From a virus: a stretch of DNA of 30,712 nucleotides. The stretch lies in the IMG/VR virus record IMGVR_UViG_3300021142_000124, positions 1 through 30,712 of that record; one strand, given 5' to 3'. Both the position numbers and the translations under genes were made by a program. Below, piece after piece: positions 1 to 7,837 of this stretch. The first letter of the stretch is position 1; each line of letters begins with the position of its first letter. The notes beneath the pieces are model-generated. The model was not told where the DNA came from. It was given only the letters and a program-made list of their open reading frames with translations, and did not search any database.

Positions 1-2
1 GA

Positions 3-935
3 CCTACCGGAATACAGGGAACAACTGGCGTTACTGGCGTCATGGGTCCTACTGGGCCTACTGGAGCGGGCGTTACTGGTGTAACAGGGGTTACTGGTGC
101 TACTGGTCCATCCGGGGCGCTAGGTGTGACAGGTGTAACCGGCATAACCGGAGTCACTGGTCCTACAGGAGCGGGCGGCGCTTATGGCTATTGGGGTTCG
201 TTCTACGACACGACAACCCAGACAATAGCAAGTACGACAACGGCATATCCGATAAGCATCGGGAACACTGATCCGAACAGCAATGGCGTGAGCATTGTTT
301 CTGGAAATCAAGTCAAATTTGCTAATGCCGGTATTTACAACATTGAATTCAGCTTACAGTTCATCAATACGGACACGACTATTCATAACGTGAATGTCTG
401 GTTCCGATTGAATGGTGCTGATATTGCAGATAGCAATACACAGGTCAGCATTCCAAACTCGCATGGCGGTATCAATGGAGCGCAATGTCTTTCCTTGAAT
501 TGGATGGGCACATTTAATGCGGCTGACTATATTCAGCTTTATTGGCAAGCTGAAAGCACAACAGTAAGCATTCCAACTATTGCGGCAGGAACCACGCCGA
601 CAACACCAGTCACCCCAAGTGTAATCCTGACGGCACAACAGGTGCTTTACACGCAAGTAGGTCCATCTGGCGTCACCGGAGCCACAGGCATAACTGGTGT
701 GACAGGTGTAACTGGAGTTAGCGGAGCTACAGGCGTGACAGGTCCTACTGGTCCAATTGGTCAAATCTATACTGGAACCGCTCCGCCATCCAGTCCATCC
801 ACCTATCCGCTGTGGCTAAACTCCACTACAGGAAATATGTTTGTCTACTATACCGATACCAATGGGGGCCATTGGATTGAGGTGGTTGGAAATATCGTAT
901 CTGTTGTCAGTTCTAGCACTTACATTACTTCATAG
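3..935 (+). CDS. Collagen-like tail fibre protein (5' end outside window)
   Basis: The reading frame is open to the left edge, and Gly-X-Thr/Val triplets are already running at base 3, so the true start lies outside the window; the ATG at 42 is internal. What is visible is a collagen-like (G-X-Y)n stretch of about 55 residues, a beta-rich globular part of about 155 residues, a second short collagen stretch ([10 protein letters not shown] type) and a C-terminal segment with a [13 protein letters not shown] motif followed by WIEVVG. Collagen stalks between globular knobs are known from phage tail fibres and bacterial exosporium proteins, where they trimerise. The globular part resembles C1q/TNF-like knobs in layout, but I cannot prove this. 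The gene is followed after 9 nt by another fibre gene, which supports a virion tail role. Confidence 0.8.
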   Translation, partial: PTGIQGTTGVTGVMGPTGPTGAGVTGVTGVTGATGPSGALGVTGVTGITGVTGPTGAGGAYGYWGSFYDTTTQTIASTTTAYPISIGNTDPNSNGVSIVSGNQVKFANAGIYNIEFSLQFINTDTTIHNVNVWFRLNGADIADSNTQVSIPNSHGGINGAQCLSLNWMGTFNAADYIQLYWQAESTTVSIPTIAAGTTPTTPVTPSVILTAQQVLYTQVGPSGVTGATGITGVTGVTGVSGATGVTGPTGPIGQIYTGTAPPSSPSTYPLWLNSTTGNMFVYYTDTNGGHWIEVVGNIVSVVSSSTYITS

Positions 936-944
936 GGAATTATC

Positions 945-2183
945 ATGGCAGCATTAGTTTTTCCAACTTCCCCTACTACTGGACAGATTTATACAGCCAA
1001 TGGTAAGTCCTGGATATGGGATGGTCAGTCCTGGGTTTCATATAACCAGTTGACCGCACTGAATGGCGTCACTATTGATAATTGCGTTATCGGCGGTACG
1101 ACTCCAGCGGCAGCATCATTTACAACTTTATCCGCATCCGGGCAGACAACCCTCACCAACGCCTCCGGTTACAACGTCTACGCATCCGGTGCGGCTCCTA
1201 ATTATTTCGCTGGTGCTGTGGGGATTGGTAGCGTTCCGGTAGCGGGTCAAAGCATTCGTATCGCGAATAACATGACTGGTTCAGCTAATTCCATGGGGGT
1301 TATTAGTGCAGGAACATTACAGTCTGATGCTACAAATGGGTACTATTTCCGTAGTAGCGCTACTACCGTAGCGGCATCGTTCACACTTACAGGCTTGGCG
1401 CATTACGCCAATATCCAAGGAGCATTCGGCTCTGGGTCAGCAGTAACCAACCAGTATGGCTACTACACAGATTCCACTCTCACCGGAGCCACCAACAATT
1501 ACGGTTTCTACTCCAACATCGCAAGCGGAACGAATCGTTGGAATTTCTACGCGGCGGGTACGGCAAGTAATTATTTTGCTGGGGCTGTGGGGATTGGTCA
1601 GACTTCTTTAACGGGGTATATCCTAGGAATCCAATCCAACCTAACGGGCGGGGCCAACGCTTTCGGGATAAATCTCGCGTCTGCTGTTCAGTCAGATGTG
1701 ACGGCCGCTTTTGGATACAGAACGTCACTATCAACGGCCGCCTCCGTATTTACAGCCAATTCTATAAGTCATTTCAGAGCGCAACAAGGCACTATTGGGT
1801 CTGGAAGCACCGTATTAAACCAATATGGATTCCTTGCTGATACCACACTAACGGGTGCAGCTGGGAACTACGGTTTCTACTCCAACATCGCGAGTGGTAC
1901 AGGTCGATATAACTTCTACGCTGCTGGTACAGCGGCTAACTACTTTGCTGGTCAAACTACGGTAAACGGTGGTACGGCAGTCCCTGCGGGTGGCTCTACG
2001 GGTGCTGGTTTGTTGATGTCTTCAACAGCCAATCTTGGCGTGTTTTTTGGTTCAGGCGTTCCAACTCTTTCGGCGGCGCAGGGATCGCTCTATATCCGTA
2101 CTGACGGAAGCTCTACTTCAACCCGTATGTACATCAACACTAACGGTTCGACCACTTGGACGAACGTAACAACGGCTGCTTAA
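945..2183 (+). CDS. Tail fibre protein with internal repeats
   Basis: A 412-residue protein beginning with MAALVFPTSPTTGQIYTANG and WIWDGQSWV, a short N-terminal module seen in many phage tail fibres. The body holds two long repeats of about 122 residues. Each ends in a near-identical block (NYGFYSNIASGT, then NFYAAGTA and NYFAG), with a further shorter NYFAGAVGIG copy before them. The repeats are also visible in the DNA, around 1497-1603 and 1866-1960. The C-terminus (GSLYIRTDGSS, TTWTNV) matches the usual end of such fibres. The protein is rich in Gly, Ala, Ser, Thr and Asn and poor in charge, fitting a beta-structured trimeric fibre. An AGGGAA ribosome-binding site precedes the ATG. A receptor-contact role is inferred. 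Confidence 0.8.
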   Translation: MAALVFPTSPTTGQIYTANGKSWIWDGQSWVSYNQLTALNGVTIDNCVIGGTTPAAASFTTLSASGQTTLTNASGYNVYASGAAPNYFAGAVGIGSVPVAGQSIRIANNMTGSANSMGVISAGTLQSDATNGYYFRSSATTVAASFTLTGLAHYANIQGAFGSGSAVTNQYGYYTDSTLTGATNNYGFYSNIASGTNRWNFYAAGTASNYFAGAVGIGQTSLTGYILGIQSNLTGGANAFGINLASAVQSDVTAAFGYRTSLSTAASVFTANSISHFRAQQGTIGSGSTVLNQYGFLADTTLTGAAGNYGFYSNIASGTGRYNFYAAGTAANYFAGQTTVNGGTAVPAGGSTGAGLLMSSTANLGVFFGSGVPTLSAAQGSLYIRTDGSSTSTRMYINTNGSTTWTNVTTAA

Positions 2184-2200
2184 TCAACAGAGGTATCTAA

Positions 2201-2551
2201 ATGGCAATCTCTTATTCTTGGAAAATCACCCGCCTTGAAATCATCAACAAGGACGGACTCGACAACGTAGCAATTCAGTCTTGCTTTGACGTTTCTGGCG
2301 TTGATGAAAACGACAAGCGTGGTTTTGCACAGGGTGATGTGCTTCTGCTGCCCCCGGCAGACCCGTCGAATTTCACTCCGATCAATGAAGTCACTGAAGA
2401 GCAGGCCATTGCTTGGACGAAGGCGGCTCTTCCGAACAACGGCGCTGACTTTGAAGCTCGCGTAGCGGAGCAGATTGCTTCTCAGTATGTAGCAAAGCCC
2501 CAGCCTGCCGATCTTCCGTGGATCAATTCTGAATCATCAACCGCAGCATAA
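2201..2551 (+). CDS. Conserved phage protein next to tail fibres
   Basis: A 116-residue acidic protein of unknown function. It begins with a beta-rich part (SYSWKITRLEI, then NVAIQSCFDVSG) and continues with LLLPPADPSNFTPINEVTEE, ending in an alpha-helical part that includes AIAWTKAALP. Small proteins of this type often sit just downstream of fibre genes in podo- and myophages, where they are annotated as hypothetical. The ATG follows AGAGGTATCTAA, a fair ribosome-binding site. It lies 17 nt behind the fibre gene and is followed by another small gene, so it is very likely co-transcribed with the tail region. A virion or fibre-assembly role is only inferred from position. Confidence 0.65.
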   Translation: MAISYSWKITRLEIINKDGLDNVAIQSCFDVSGVDENDKRGFAQGDVLLLPPADPSNFTPINEVTEEQAIAWTKAALPNNGADFEARVAEQIASQYVAKPQPADLPWINSESSTAA

Positions 2552-2566
2552 TCTTAGGGGTATACC

Positions 2567-2725
2567 GTGAGTGACATCACTCTGACTCTTTCCGTAGAAG
2601 AAGCTAATGCCATCCTTGCTGTTCTTGGCGATTTGCCTACGAAGATGGGAGCTTATCCGCTTTTGGTTAAAATCAATGCACAGCTGGAAGCGCAAAAGCC
2701 AGAAGACAGTTCTTCTGTAGCCTAA
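2567..2725 (+). CDS. Small phage protein (52 aa, GTG start)
   Basis: A short gene starting at GTG with AGGGG seven bases upstream. The 52-residue product starts MSDITLTLSVEEANAILAVL and continues as one amphipathic helix with a short Ser-rich acidic tail. Tiny proteins with the pattern 'ITLTL-VEEAN-IL-ALG-LP' are common immediately after tail fibre genes in phages; no function is known to me. It sits 15 nt after the 116-residue gene, in the same direction. The codon pattern and the SD sequence make it a likely real gene despite its size. Confidence 0.65.
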   Translation: MSDITLTLSVEEANAILAVLGDLPTKMGAYPLLVKINAQLEAQKPEDSSSVA

Positions 2726-2749
2726 TAAATTGCAATCAATTAAAAAGCA

Positions 2750-3076
2750 ATGAGCGCATCAAGTGCTAAATTTTTTCTATATCTAATGCTTGGTGCGTTT
2801 CTTCTTCCAGTCAGCGCAGAATCATCTTGTCGATCACGCGCACAGGCTCATAAATTTGAAGTTGAGCAGGGCTATGCTCACGGCAGAAAGGGTTATGTCA
2901 TAGACCATATCTGTGCGCTTGCTTGTGGCGGCATTGATGATCCTAGAAATATGCAATATCAGACTTACAAGGACGGTAAGGCAAAGGATAAATGGGAGCG
3001 CACACCAGAAGGATGCGCTAAACTCTGCAATGCTCAAAACTCAACCTCTACTAGAGAGGTTTTCAACTGTCGCTAA
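2750..3076 (+). CDS. HNH-type nuclease with signal peptide
   Basis: The 108-residue protein begins with a typical export signal: a short polar start, the hydrophobic stretch FFLYLMLGAFLLP, and a VSA-E cleavage site around residue 23. The mature part has seven cysteines and the HNH core GYVIDHICALACGGIDDPRN followed by MQYQ and KAKDKWE. The Asp-His pair and the Asn of the HNH fold are present. The usual CxxCH second metal motif is absent and is replaced by the KAKDKWE form, known from small HNH proteins of bacteria and phages. Export suggests a periplasmic nuclease that could act on incoming DNA or on DNA released at lysis; this is inference. The ribosome-binding site is weak. Confidence 0.7.
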   Translation: MSASSAKFFLYLMLGAFLLPVSAESSCRSRAQAHKFEVEQGYAHGRKGYVIDHICALACGGIDDPRNMQYQTYKDGKAKDKWERTPEGCAKLCNAQNSTSTREVFNCR

Positions 3077-3094
3077 AGTCTATAGGGAGGGCTT

Positions 3095-4198
3095 ATGGCA
3101 AGACTGCATCTATTAGGACTGTTTCATACAATTCCTGCCGCCGAATTTTCACACTGTGCCTTTACAGGTCGCGTCATTCGTTTTGGAAAAATGATGCTTC
3201 CTTTTGGTCATGAAGTCATCGAGTATTCAAATGAAGGATCAGAATCTCAGGCAACGGAACACGTTGTCATATTGGAAAAGGAACGGTTTCGGGAACTCAA
3301 AGACCTCTACAAGCAAGAACAACCTAACGAAGCGGCTTCAGTCGACTGTACGCTTTATCGTGAATTTACCAAGAAACTTAAAAAAGAACTGGCCTACAGG
3401 ATTGAAGACGGCGATATTGTTTGTCATCCTTTTGGCATTTGTCATGCTGACTTGGTGGCTCAGTTTCCTAATGCTTATCATGTAGAAATTGGTATCGGCT
3501 ATACCCAGTGCGCTATGCCTCTGCGTGTTTATGAGACTTATCAGTGGATGTCCTGGCATCAGGGTAAGGAACAAACAGGGGGCAACGATTATCAATGGGT
3601 ATGTCCAATGGGATATGACCTTGATGATTGGGAACCAAACTATAACCAAGGTGAATACCTGCTTTACTTTGGCCGAGTCATTGAATGCAAGGGAATGCCG
3701 ATCATCAAGGAACTAGCGAGGCACACAGAACTTCCTATTCGTGTTGTAGGACAAATTGATCCTGCAATGGAAGGATTCTTTGACGATGCCGTAAACCTGA
3801 CTGTAGAGCCTCCCGTGACCGGTAAAGCCCGTAGTGAACTTCTACGCAATGCGGCGGCTATGCTGATGCCCACACGCTATACAGAGCCTTTCGGAGGCGC
3901 TGGCGTTGAGGGTCAATTATGCGGTACTCCACTAATCGCTTCCGACTTTGGATGCTTCAATGAAACCGTTATTCACAATCTTACTGGTTATCGGTGTCAC
4001 ACTCTAGGGGACTGGATTGAGGCAACCAGAAAGATTAACGCTCTCAATAGAAGACAGATTGCTTCTGTTGCGAGGGGGCGGTATGGCCTAGATACGGTAG
4101 GCGCACAGATGGATAAGATATTCCGTCAGATCATAAGCCTTAAAGATCAGGGATGGTATTCAAAAACACCTATTGATGCAGTGTGGCCCAATCCATGA
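3095..4198 (+). CDS. Glycosyltransferase, GT4-like (GT-B fold)
   Basis: A 367-residue protein. The C-terminal half carries the hallmarks of retaining GT-B enzymes of the GT4 group: YLLYFGRVIECKGMPIIKEL (the nucleotide-sugar domain entry), RVVGQ, then PTRYTEPFGGAGVEGQLCGT with the E-x7-E donor-binding pattern, and TPLIASDFGCFNE. The N-terminal acceptor domain is less conserved, as expected. GGGAGG nine bases upstream sets the start. The gene lies between tail/lysis-type genes, and a SAM methyltransferase is encoded convergently close by. The two could decorate a virion protein or a host surface glycan. The acceptor cannot be deduced from sequence. No membrane segment is seen, so it should be cytoplasmic. 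Confidence 0.85.
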   Translation: MARLHLLGLFHTIPAAEFSHCAFTGRVIRFGKMMLPFGHEVIEYSNEGSESQATEHVVILEKERFRELKDLYKQEQPNEAASVDCTLYREFTKKLKKELAYRIEDGDIVCHPFGICHADLVAQFPNAYHVEIGIGYTQCAMPLRVYETYQWMSWHQGKEQTGGNDYQWVCPMGYDLDDWEPNYNQGEYLLYFGRVIECKGMPIIKELARHTELPIRVVGQIDPAMEGFFDDAVNLTVEPPVTGKARSELLRNAAAMLMPTRYTEPFGGAGVEGQLCGTPLIASDFGCFNETVIHNLTGYRCHTLGDWIEATRKINALNRRQIASVARGRYGLDTVGAQMDKIFRQIISLKDQGWYSKTPIDAVWPNP

Positions 4199-4386
4199 GA
4201 ATCCAAGAAGTATTTACTAAATCAGACAATGAAACGGCTGATGAAGTGCGGATATTAGCCGTTCTAGGCACTGTAGCGGTCATAGGGGCAGGTTTTCTGG
4301 CTCTCCCTGCCCTTGAGATAGGTGGTGGTATTGCGGCGATTCTGACGGCTCTAGGAGGGGCTATCAGATTACGCGGTTCTGATTAA
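4195..4386 (+). CDS. Small membrane protein, holin-like
   Basis: A 63-residue protein starting at the ATG that overlaps the TGA of the glycosyltransferase gene (ATGA). A GTG at 4183 in the same frame is an alternative start. After a polar N-terminus of about 17 residues (NETADEVRI) follow two hydrophobic stretches, LAVLGTVAVIGAGFLALPAL and IGGGIAAILTALGGAI, and a short basic end (RLRGSD). The size, topology and position after the tail genes would suit a holin or spanin-like lysis protein, but no specific holin family is recognised and no endolysin is seen next to it in this window. Its 3' end overlaps the convergent methyltransferase gene by 23 nt. Confidence 0.6.
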   Translation: MRIQEVFTKSDNETADEVRILAVLGTVAVIGAGFLALPALEIGGGIAAILTALGGAIRLRGSD

Positions 4387-4945
4387 CTAGAACCATTCCC
4401 GTTTGAGCCACATAGATAGCCCCTTCAGCATCTGCAATCACCCTGACTCTGGCTGTATCCTCTGGAAGCATGGCAATCCCATGTTCCGAGAATAGATTCA
4501 GCCAGTAGTCCGGTTCCTGTAAGTTCACATGGTGATATCCATGCTGCCCTGGTAGAGCATGAGTGAAAAGCATGAACTTCCCGCAAGCTAGAGACTTAAT
4601 TAGATAGAGAACGTATTGTGGGTCAATATGCTCTGCGACTTCCTGACAGTGAACCAGATCCACATTAGCCACAATCGGACTCTTTGTGATGTCATGCAGG
4701 ATCGTAGGATAAACGGCATTACGCACATTCTCCCATAGTCCATCGACGGCAATCACCTGACATCCCTTTTTGTCGAAATAATGACTGGCGTATCCCATAC
4801 CTGATCCAAGATCCATTACGCTCTTAATGGCAAATCGATCAATCAGGTAATCCCAGACATTCGGTGAATGCGTATTGAAATCGCCTTCCTTGAGATTGCC
4901 TCCTAGGTGGGGATGAGTCTCATCAATCGCATAACGGTAGTTCAT
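4364..4945 (-). CDS. Class I SAM-dependent methyltransferase
   Basis: The SAM-binding motif is clear: SVMDLGSGMGYASHYF (motif I), then VIAVDGL (motif II acid) and DLVHCQEVAEHI (motif IV region), in a protein with the HPHLGGN start typical of small phage and glycan methyltransferases. I set the start at 4945 because AGGGA lies at good distance there; an upstream in-frame ATG at 4996 has no ribosome-binding site and would overlap the previous gene further. This gives 193 residues. It is the last gene of the minus-strand block and meets the plus-strand membrane protein gene tail to tail. The substrate is unknown; proximity to the glycosyltransferase suggests sugar or small-molecule methylation rather than DNA, but this is inference. 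Confidence 0.8.
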   Translation of the reverse strand: MNYRYAIDETHPHLGGNLKEGDFNTHSPNVWDYLIDRFAIKSVMDLGSGMGYASHYFDKKGCQVIAVDGLWENVRNAVYPTILHDITKSPIVANVDLVHCQEVAEHIDPQYVLYLIKSLACGKFMLFTHALPGQHGYHHVNLQEPDYWLNLFSEHGIAMLPEDTARVRVIADAEGAIYVAQTGMVLVNQNRVI

Positions 4946-5123
4946 TATTTTCCCTGACGTATAAGGCTCTAGTTCCTTCTGGAAGTTTGTGTTCATCCAG
5001 AGAGATTATGAATTTGTTTCCTCTCAGCAACTGGATAGTGCCAACCTGTTTATAGGCTATGCGTCCACTGTCCAGACCGCCAGAATCAGTATTGTTCCAA
5101 GTATTATTAATTCCATTGTTCAT
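4923..5123 (-). CDS. Hypothetical protein
   Basis: A 66-residue protein starting MNNGINNTWNN. The ATG at 5123 lies one base after the stop of the upstream gene and has AAAGG eight bases before it, inside the end of that gene; the upstream ATG at 5147 lacks such a site. The sequence has a polar Asn-rich start and then a beta-rich part (GTIQLLRGNKFIISLDEH, then GTRALYVRENN). No family is recognised. Its stop overlaps the start of the methyltransferase gene, so translation is probably coupled. Confidence 0.5.
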   Translation of the reverse strand: MNNGINNTWNNTDSGGLDSGRIAYKQVGTIQLLRGNKFIISLDEHKLPEGTRALYVRENNELPLCD

Positions 5124-5124
5124 G

Positions 5125-5571
5125 CTATTGGCCTTTGTCAACGCCATTTTGATACATTTTGAACAATTCGTTCAGGGACATATCGTTTCTTTTTTTGAAC
5201 CAATCACACGGAAAATCCATTGATCGTATCAATTCTGCGTTCAATCTGGCTTGGCCTTCTTTATCTAGTCTGTTCCTGGCAATGTAGGAAACCTCAGTCA
5301 GGACTGTGTGCTTCTCGATAAGATCATCTGTCATCTTTCTGAGTTCGCGAATGTCAGTCTGAACCTTGTCGATATCGTGGATCAGTTCTAGTTTTCCCTT
5401 GATCTCCTCAAGAACCTTCTCGTAGATCCGCTTACAGGCTTCATTGATCTTCTGATCTATCTTTTTATCCGTTCTTTCGATCATGCTTTTCATGGCCTTG
5501 ATCTGATTGGTGCGGATAGAGTCTGAGATCGTCTTAAACCTATCCATTATGTCGGTCTTATTTTTGCTCAT
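5125..5571 (-). CDS. Hypothetical coiled-coil protein
   Basis: A 148-residue, highly charged and almost entirely helical protein. Residues from about 20 to 90 have heptad-like spacing of I, L, V and M among Lys, Glu and Asp (KIDQKINEACKRIYEKVLEE, then VQTDIRELRKMTDDLIEK), a probable coiled coil. The C-terminal part (DFPCDWFKKRNDMSLNELF) looks globular. The start MSKNKTD at 5571 has GGGAT upstream and overlaps the preceding gene by 14 nt; ATGs at 5583 and 5586 are alternatives. No family or function is recognised. Confidence 0.6.
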   Translation of the reverse strand: MSKNKTDIMDRFKTISDSIRTNQIKAMKSMIERTDKKIDQKINEACKRIYEKVLEEIKGKLELIHDIDKVQTDIRELRKMTDDLIEKHTVLTEVSYIARNRLDKEGQARLNAELIRSMDFPCDWFKKRNDMSLNELFKMYQNGVDKGQ

Positions 5572-5809
5572 CTTGCATCCCATCAATAAAATAATTCATC
5601 CATATTTCTGCTCCTTCTCCCAAGGATGCCACGCGAAGCAGATGCTTTTTGGTATCCCCTAAGTGCTTATTTGCACGTTTTTTTAGGAACTCTGATACAG
5701 GGATTCCCTTCATTCGATAAGCGACTTCTGCTGCGGTCAATTCATTGAAGAGTTTATCTGCAACGTGGGGATTCATTGATGGCTCTGATTTGCTGTGCAA
5801 GTTTTTCAT
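5558..5809 (-). CDS. Hypothetical protein
   Basis: An 83-residue basic, helical protein with the segment LTAAEVAYRMKGIPVSEFLK followed by KRANKHLGDTKKHLL. An in-frame ATG at 5776 would give a 72-residue product that overlaps the upstream gene less; neither start has a strong ribosome-binding site. The 'AAEVAYRMKGIPVSEF' stretch could be a small helix-turn-helix-like fold, but I do not recognise a family. It is coupled by overlap to genes on both sides. Confidence 0.5.
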   Translation of the reverse strand: MKNLHSKSEPSMNPHVADKLFNELTAAEVAYRMKGIPVSEFLKKRANKHLGDTKKHLLRVASLGEGAEIWMNYFIDGMQDEQK

Positions 5810-5936
5810 CTTTTACTTTTCTCCAGGCCATCATGTAGGAATCATCCATTGTTCCCCATTGATACACTCCATCATCGCTGATTCTGTATCGCCTACCTTT
5901 GTGGCAAAGATGCTTCATCTTAGGTGTCTGCATCAC
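5754..5936 (-). CDS. Hypothetical protein (60 aa)
   Basis: A small basic protein with MKHLCHKGRRYRISDDGVYQ and WGTMDDSYMMAWRKVKDEK. The short beta-like first half and helical second half, with one Cys and several His, give no clear family. It overlaps the end of the 126-residue gene by 17 nt and runs into the next gene by 56 nt, or 23 nt if that gene starts later. The compact overlapping arrangement matches its neighbours, and this is the main support for a real gene. Confidence 0.45.
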   Translation of the reverse strand: MMQTPKMKHLCHKGRRYRISDDGVYQWGTMDDSYMMAWRKVKDEKLAQQIRAINESPRCR

Positions 5937-6300
5937 TCCCTCCTATCCCGTTGTGCTTTTCTACTCGACGGATCAGGCCAACTGCCGCGCTGAAATACTC
6001 TTCCATCCTGTAATCTTCCATGATTAACTCCTCGCATTCCTCATCCGTCATCGGCTTCCTTGTTGGCTCGGGTCTGGCGTAGAGGGGAACAAAATCAGCC
6101 ACCTGTACAGGCCCAACTTGACAAAGGAACGGCGATTTTCTGGCCAGAGCTAAATGATCAGGGCGAATAAACACAGGCTCCGCTTCTTTCTCGGCTTCGA
6201 GGAAATCGCAAATCTCATCGAATAGATCTTCTGCGTCATCGTCTTGAGACCTCCCTAAAATCCTAACCGCCCGCCTCAAAAGCTCGGTTGCGTTACTCAT
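5920..6300 (-). CDS. Hypothetical acidic phage protein
   Basis: A 126-residue acidic protein with a helical start (ATELLRRAVRILGRS, then DLFDEICDFLEAEKEAE), a central Pro-containing linker and a second acidic helix (TDEECEELIMEDYRMEEYF). This kind of protein is common in the accessory regions of phages of Pseudomonadota and has no known function. The start is coupled to the stop of the preceding gene by an ATGA overlap (6297-6300). Confidence 0.6.
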   Translation of the reverse strand: MSNATELLRRAVRILGRSQDDDAEDLFDEICDFLEAEKEAEPVFIRPDHLALARKSPFLCQVGPVQVADFVPLYARPEPTRKPMTDEECEELIMEDYRMEEYFSAAVGLIRRVEKHNGIGGSDADT

Positions 6301-6605
6301 GCTTCACCTCTGGCTTTGGTCAATACCTTCTGAATTCGGTCTGCGTACTGTTTATTGGTCTGCTCTTTATCTGAATGACCTTTCGCTGCATGATGGCCTT
6401 GGTAAAACTTGAACACATTCATAGCCGCTTCAAGTTCAGCGTACATCTCAGGCGCGGCGGCTATTAGGTGGGCGTTGGCTTTGCCGCAGTAGCCTCGAAG
6501 GTTATCTCCGTCATGTGGGTCCGATGAACAAAAAATCTTTGCGTAATTGGTATCTCCATCAGCCTCAAAGCGCCAAGGCCCCGGCGTAAACTTCGCTTCA
6601 CTCAT
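6297..6605 (-). CDS. Conserved phage protein, TPGPW/NAHLIAAAPE family
   Basis: The 102-residue protein has the two marks of a widespread phage family of unknown function: an N-terminal KFTPGPWRFEADGD and a central KANAHLIAAAPEMYAELEAA. The rest is a helix ending in Lys-rich sequence. Members of this family are found beside recombination and replication genes in many phages and prophages. ATGA overlaps join it to the genes on both sides (6602-6605 and 6297-6300), so the three are translated in series. Function unknown. Confidence 0.75.
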   Translation of the reverse strand: MSEAKFTPGPWRFEADGDTNYAKIFCSSDPHDGDNLRGYCGKANAHLIAAAPEMYAELEAAMNVFKFYQGHHAAKGHSDKEQTNKQYADRIQKVLTKARGEA

Positions 6606-6958
6606 TCCATCCCCCTGCCAATCTCGGCGGCGGCTCTGACGATGGCTCTACGGGTTGCGGCCAGCTTATCTTCACCCCAAGGCTCTTCTATAACGTCGAA
6701 CCCATCCGCAACAACCCAAACCTCTTGGTAAGGACTCCATACTTCGATGTTCATATCCAACTTCACCGCAAGTCTTAACGCATCTCCATCGTCGGTTAGG
6801 GGGTTCCAAGCAGTAGATAAACCTTCGAGGGTTCTTTTATCTCTGATGACAAGAGAAATCACCGGAGGATTTGAAGCTAACCGTTCTGCATTCCATTTAT
6901 GGCTTATGTCATACCCCGCCGCTTTCGCCGCCAAGGTCAATAGTTCTTTGTCAGTCAT
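6602..6958 (-). CDS. Conserved phage protein (WNPLTDDGDALRLAVKL family)
   Basis: A 118-residue protein with the signature STAWNPLTDDGDALRLAVKL, shared by many small phage proteins often placed near DUF2591/NinX-type sequences. An N-terminal helical part (DKELLTLAAKAAGYDIS) precedes it, and a C-terminal helix (KLAATRRAIVRAAAEIGR) follows. The function is unknown. The ATG overlaps the stop of the small membrane protein gene upstream. Confidence 0.7.
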   Translation of the reverse strand: MTDKELLTLAAKAAGYDISHKWNAERLASNPPVISLVIRDKRTLEGLSTAWNPLTDDGDALRLAVKLDMNIEVWSPYQEVWVVADGFDVIEEPWGEDKLAATRRAIVRAAAEIGRGME

Positions 6959-7098
6959 GGCTTACACCCCGCTTGGATCTTGGCAATTTCGATTTGGGAT
7001 TTGTAATGCTCTTTCAACGCTGATTCGCTCAAGTAACCAAGCATCAGAAAACTGATGAACACCAAATACAGTGCGTATTCTTTTCCTTCAAACATCAT
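6955..7098 (-). CDS. Small membrane protein (47 aa)
   Basis: A short gene with a very strong ribosome-binding site (GGGAGG) just before ATGATG at 7098. The product has a polar start, one hydrophobic segment (YALYLVFISFLMLGYL, residues about 8-23) and a basic helical tail ending in GCKP. It is a single-span membrane protein with the tail probably in the cytoplasm. Its ATG shares a base with the stop of the HNH-AP2 gene (TGATG), and its stop overlaps the start of the next gene, as in the rest of this block. No family is recognised. Confidence 0.6.
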   Translation of the reverse strand: MMFEGKEYALYLVFISFLMLGYLSESALKEHYKSQIEIAKIQAGCKP

Positions 7099-7619
7099 CA
7101 CTCCTCCCTTAACGTTGGTTGGAAGCTGTGGTATTTTTTCTTTGCCTCCAGATAAGCGTTATGTGCTTTTTCAACCGTATCGTAAACTCCAAGATATAGT
7201 TTTTTATTGTGTATTTTTATCTGAGCAACCCATTTGCTAGTTGCTTTATGCCAGCTAACACCAATAAGCCCTGAAGAATTATCGCTTCTCTTCTTCATGT
7301 TTTGCCCATTATCGACATGATTATTTGGGGTAAGCCTCAGGTTTTCTATTCGAGAGTCACTTTTATCTCCGTTGATGTGGTCGATATGGTGTTCGGGGTC
7401 AATGTTATTAAAGATTGCCCAAACTAAACGATGCGCCAAATATGATTTTTCATTTATTTTTATATGCCAATATCCTCTATTGGTTTTTATTCCTGCAACA
7501 GATCCTTTTTTCATGCTTCCTTTAGATGTCTTCCAAATCAAGCAAGAGCCGCCAACAGAGGCATCGTAATTCAATAATCTTTTTACTAAATCAACATCAA
7601 TCTTTTTAGGCGCGTTCAC
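7098..7619 (-). CDS. HNH-AP2 homing endonuclease
   Basis: A 173-residue protein with an HNH nuclease core (LAHRLVWAIFNN, then HHIDHINGDKSDSRIENLRL) followed by an AP2-like DNA-binding domain (SSGLIGVSWHKATSKWVAQI, then KKLYLGVYDTVEKAHNAYLE). This pairing is standard for free-standing phage homing endonucleases, which cut intron- or gene-less relatives and are copied by repair. It starts with GTG. The first seven residues, MNAPKKI, are the start of the two upstream paralogues (7616-7837 and 7834-8052), and the nuclease sequence begins right after. The gene ends with a GGAG-rich coupling sequence like theirs. It therefore looks as if the endonuclease replaced the body of a third paralogue while keeping its translation start. 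Confidence 0.85.
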   Translation of the reverse strand: MNAPKKIDVDLVKRLLNYDASVGGSCLIWKTSKGSMKKGSVAGIKTNRGYWHIKINEKSYLAHRLVWAIFNNIDPEHHIDHINGDKSDSRIENLRLTPNNHVDNGQNMKKRSDNSSGLIGVSWHKATSKWVAQIKIHNKKLYLGVYDTVEKAHNAYLEAKKKYHSFQPTLREE

Positions 7620-7837
7620 TCTCTATCCTCCAGCTTCGCGAGTGCGGCTCGGGCAATTTCATTGCCTACGCTATTTCCGTATTGATCCCCATTGCCTAGC
7701 TTTGCTAGTTGTTCCAACGCCTCAACCAAACCGTCAACAAGATCAGCGCGAATGTAGGGAATGTCATCTGGATACCCATTTATGTAAGATTTCCAATGCC
7801 GGTCTACGTCCATCCAAATCTTCTTCGGCGCGTTCAT
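7616..7837 (-). CDS. MNAPK-family phage protein, copy 2
   Basis: A 73-residue acidic protein starting MNAPKKIWMDVDRHW and continuing with the motif DIPYIRADLVDGLVEALEQL, ending ARAALAKLEDRE. The 'YIRADLV' motif is common in small phage proteins of unknown function. It is a clear paralogue of the neighbouring 7834-8052 product. The start is ATGA-coupled to that gene, whose last codons (GGAGGAA) serve as its ribosome-binding site. Confidence 0.7.
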   Translation of the reverse strand: MNAPKKIWMDVDRHWKSYINGYPDDIPYIRADLVDGLVEALEQLAKLGNGDQYGNSVGNEIARAALAKLEDRE

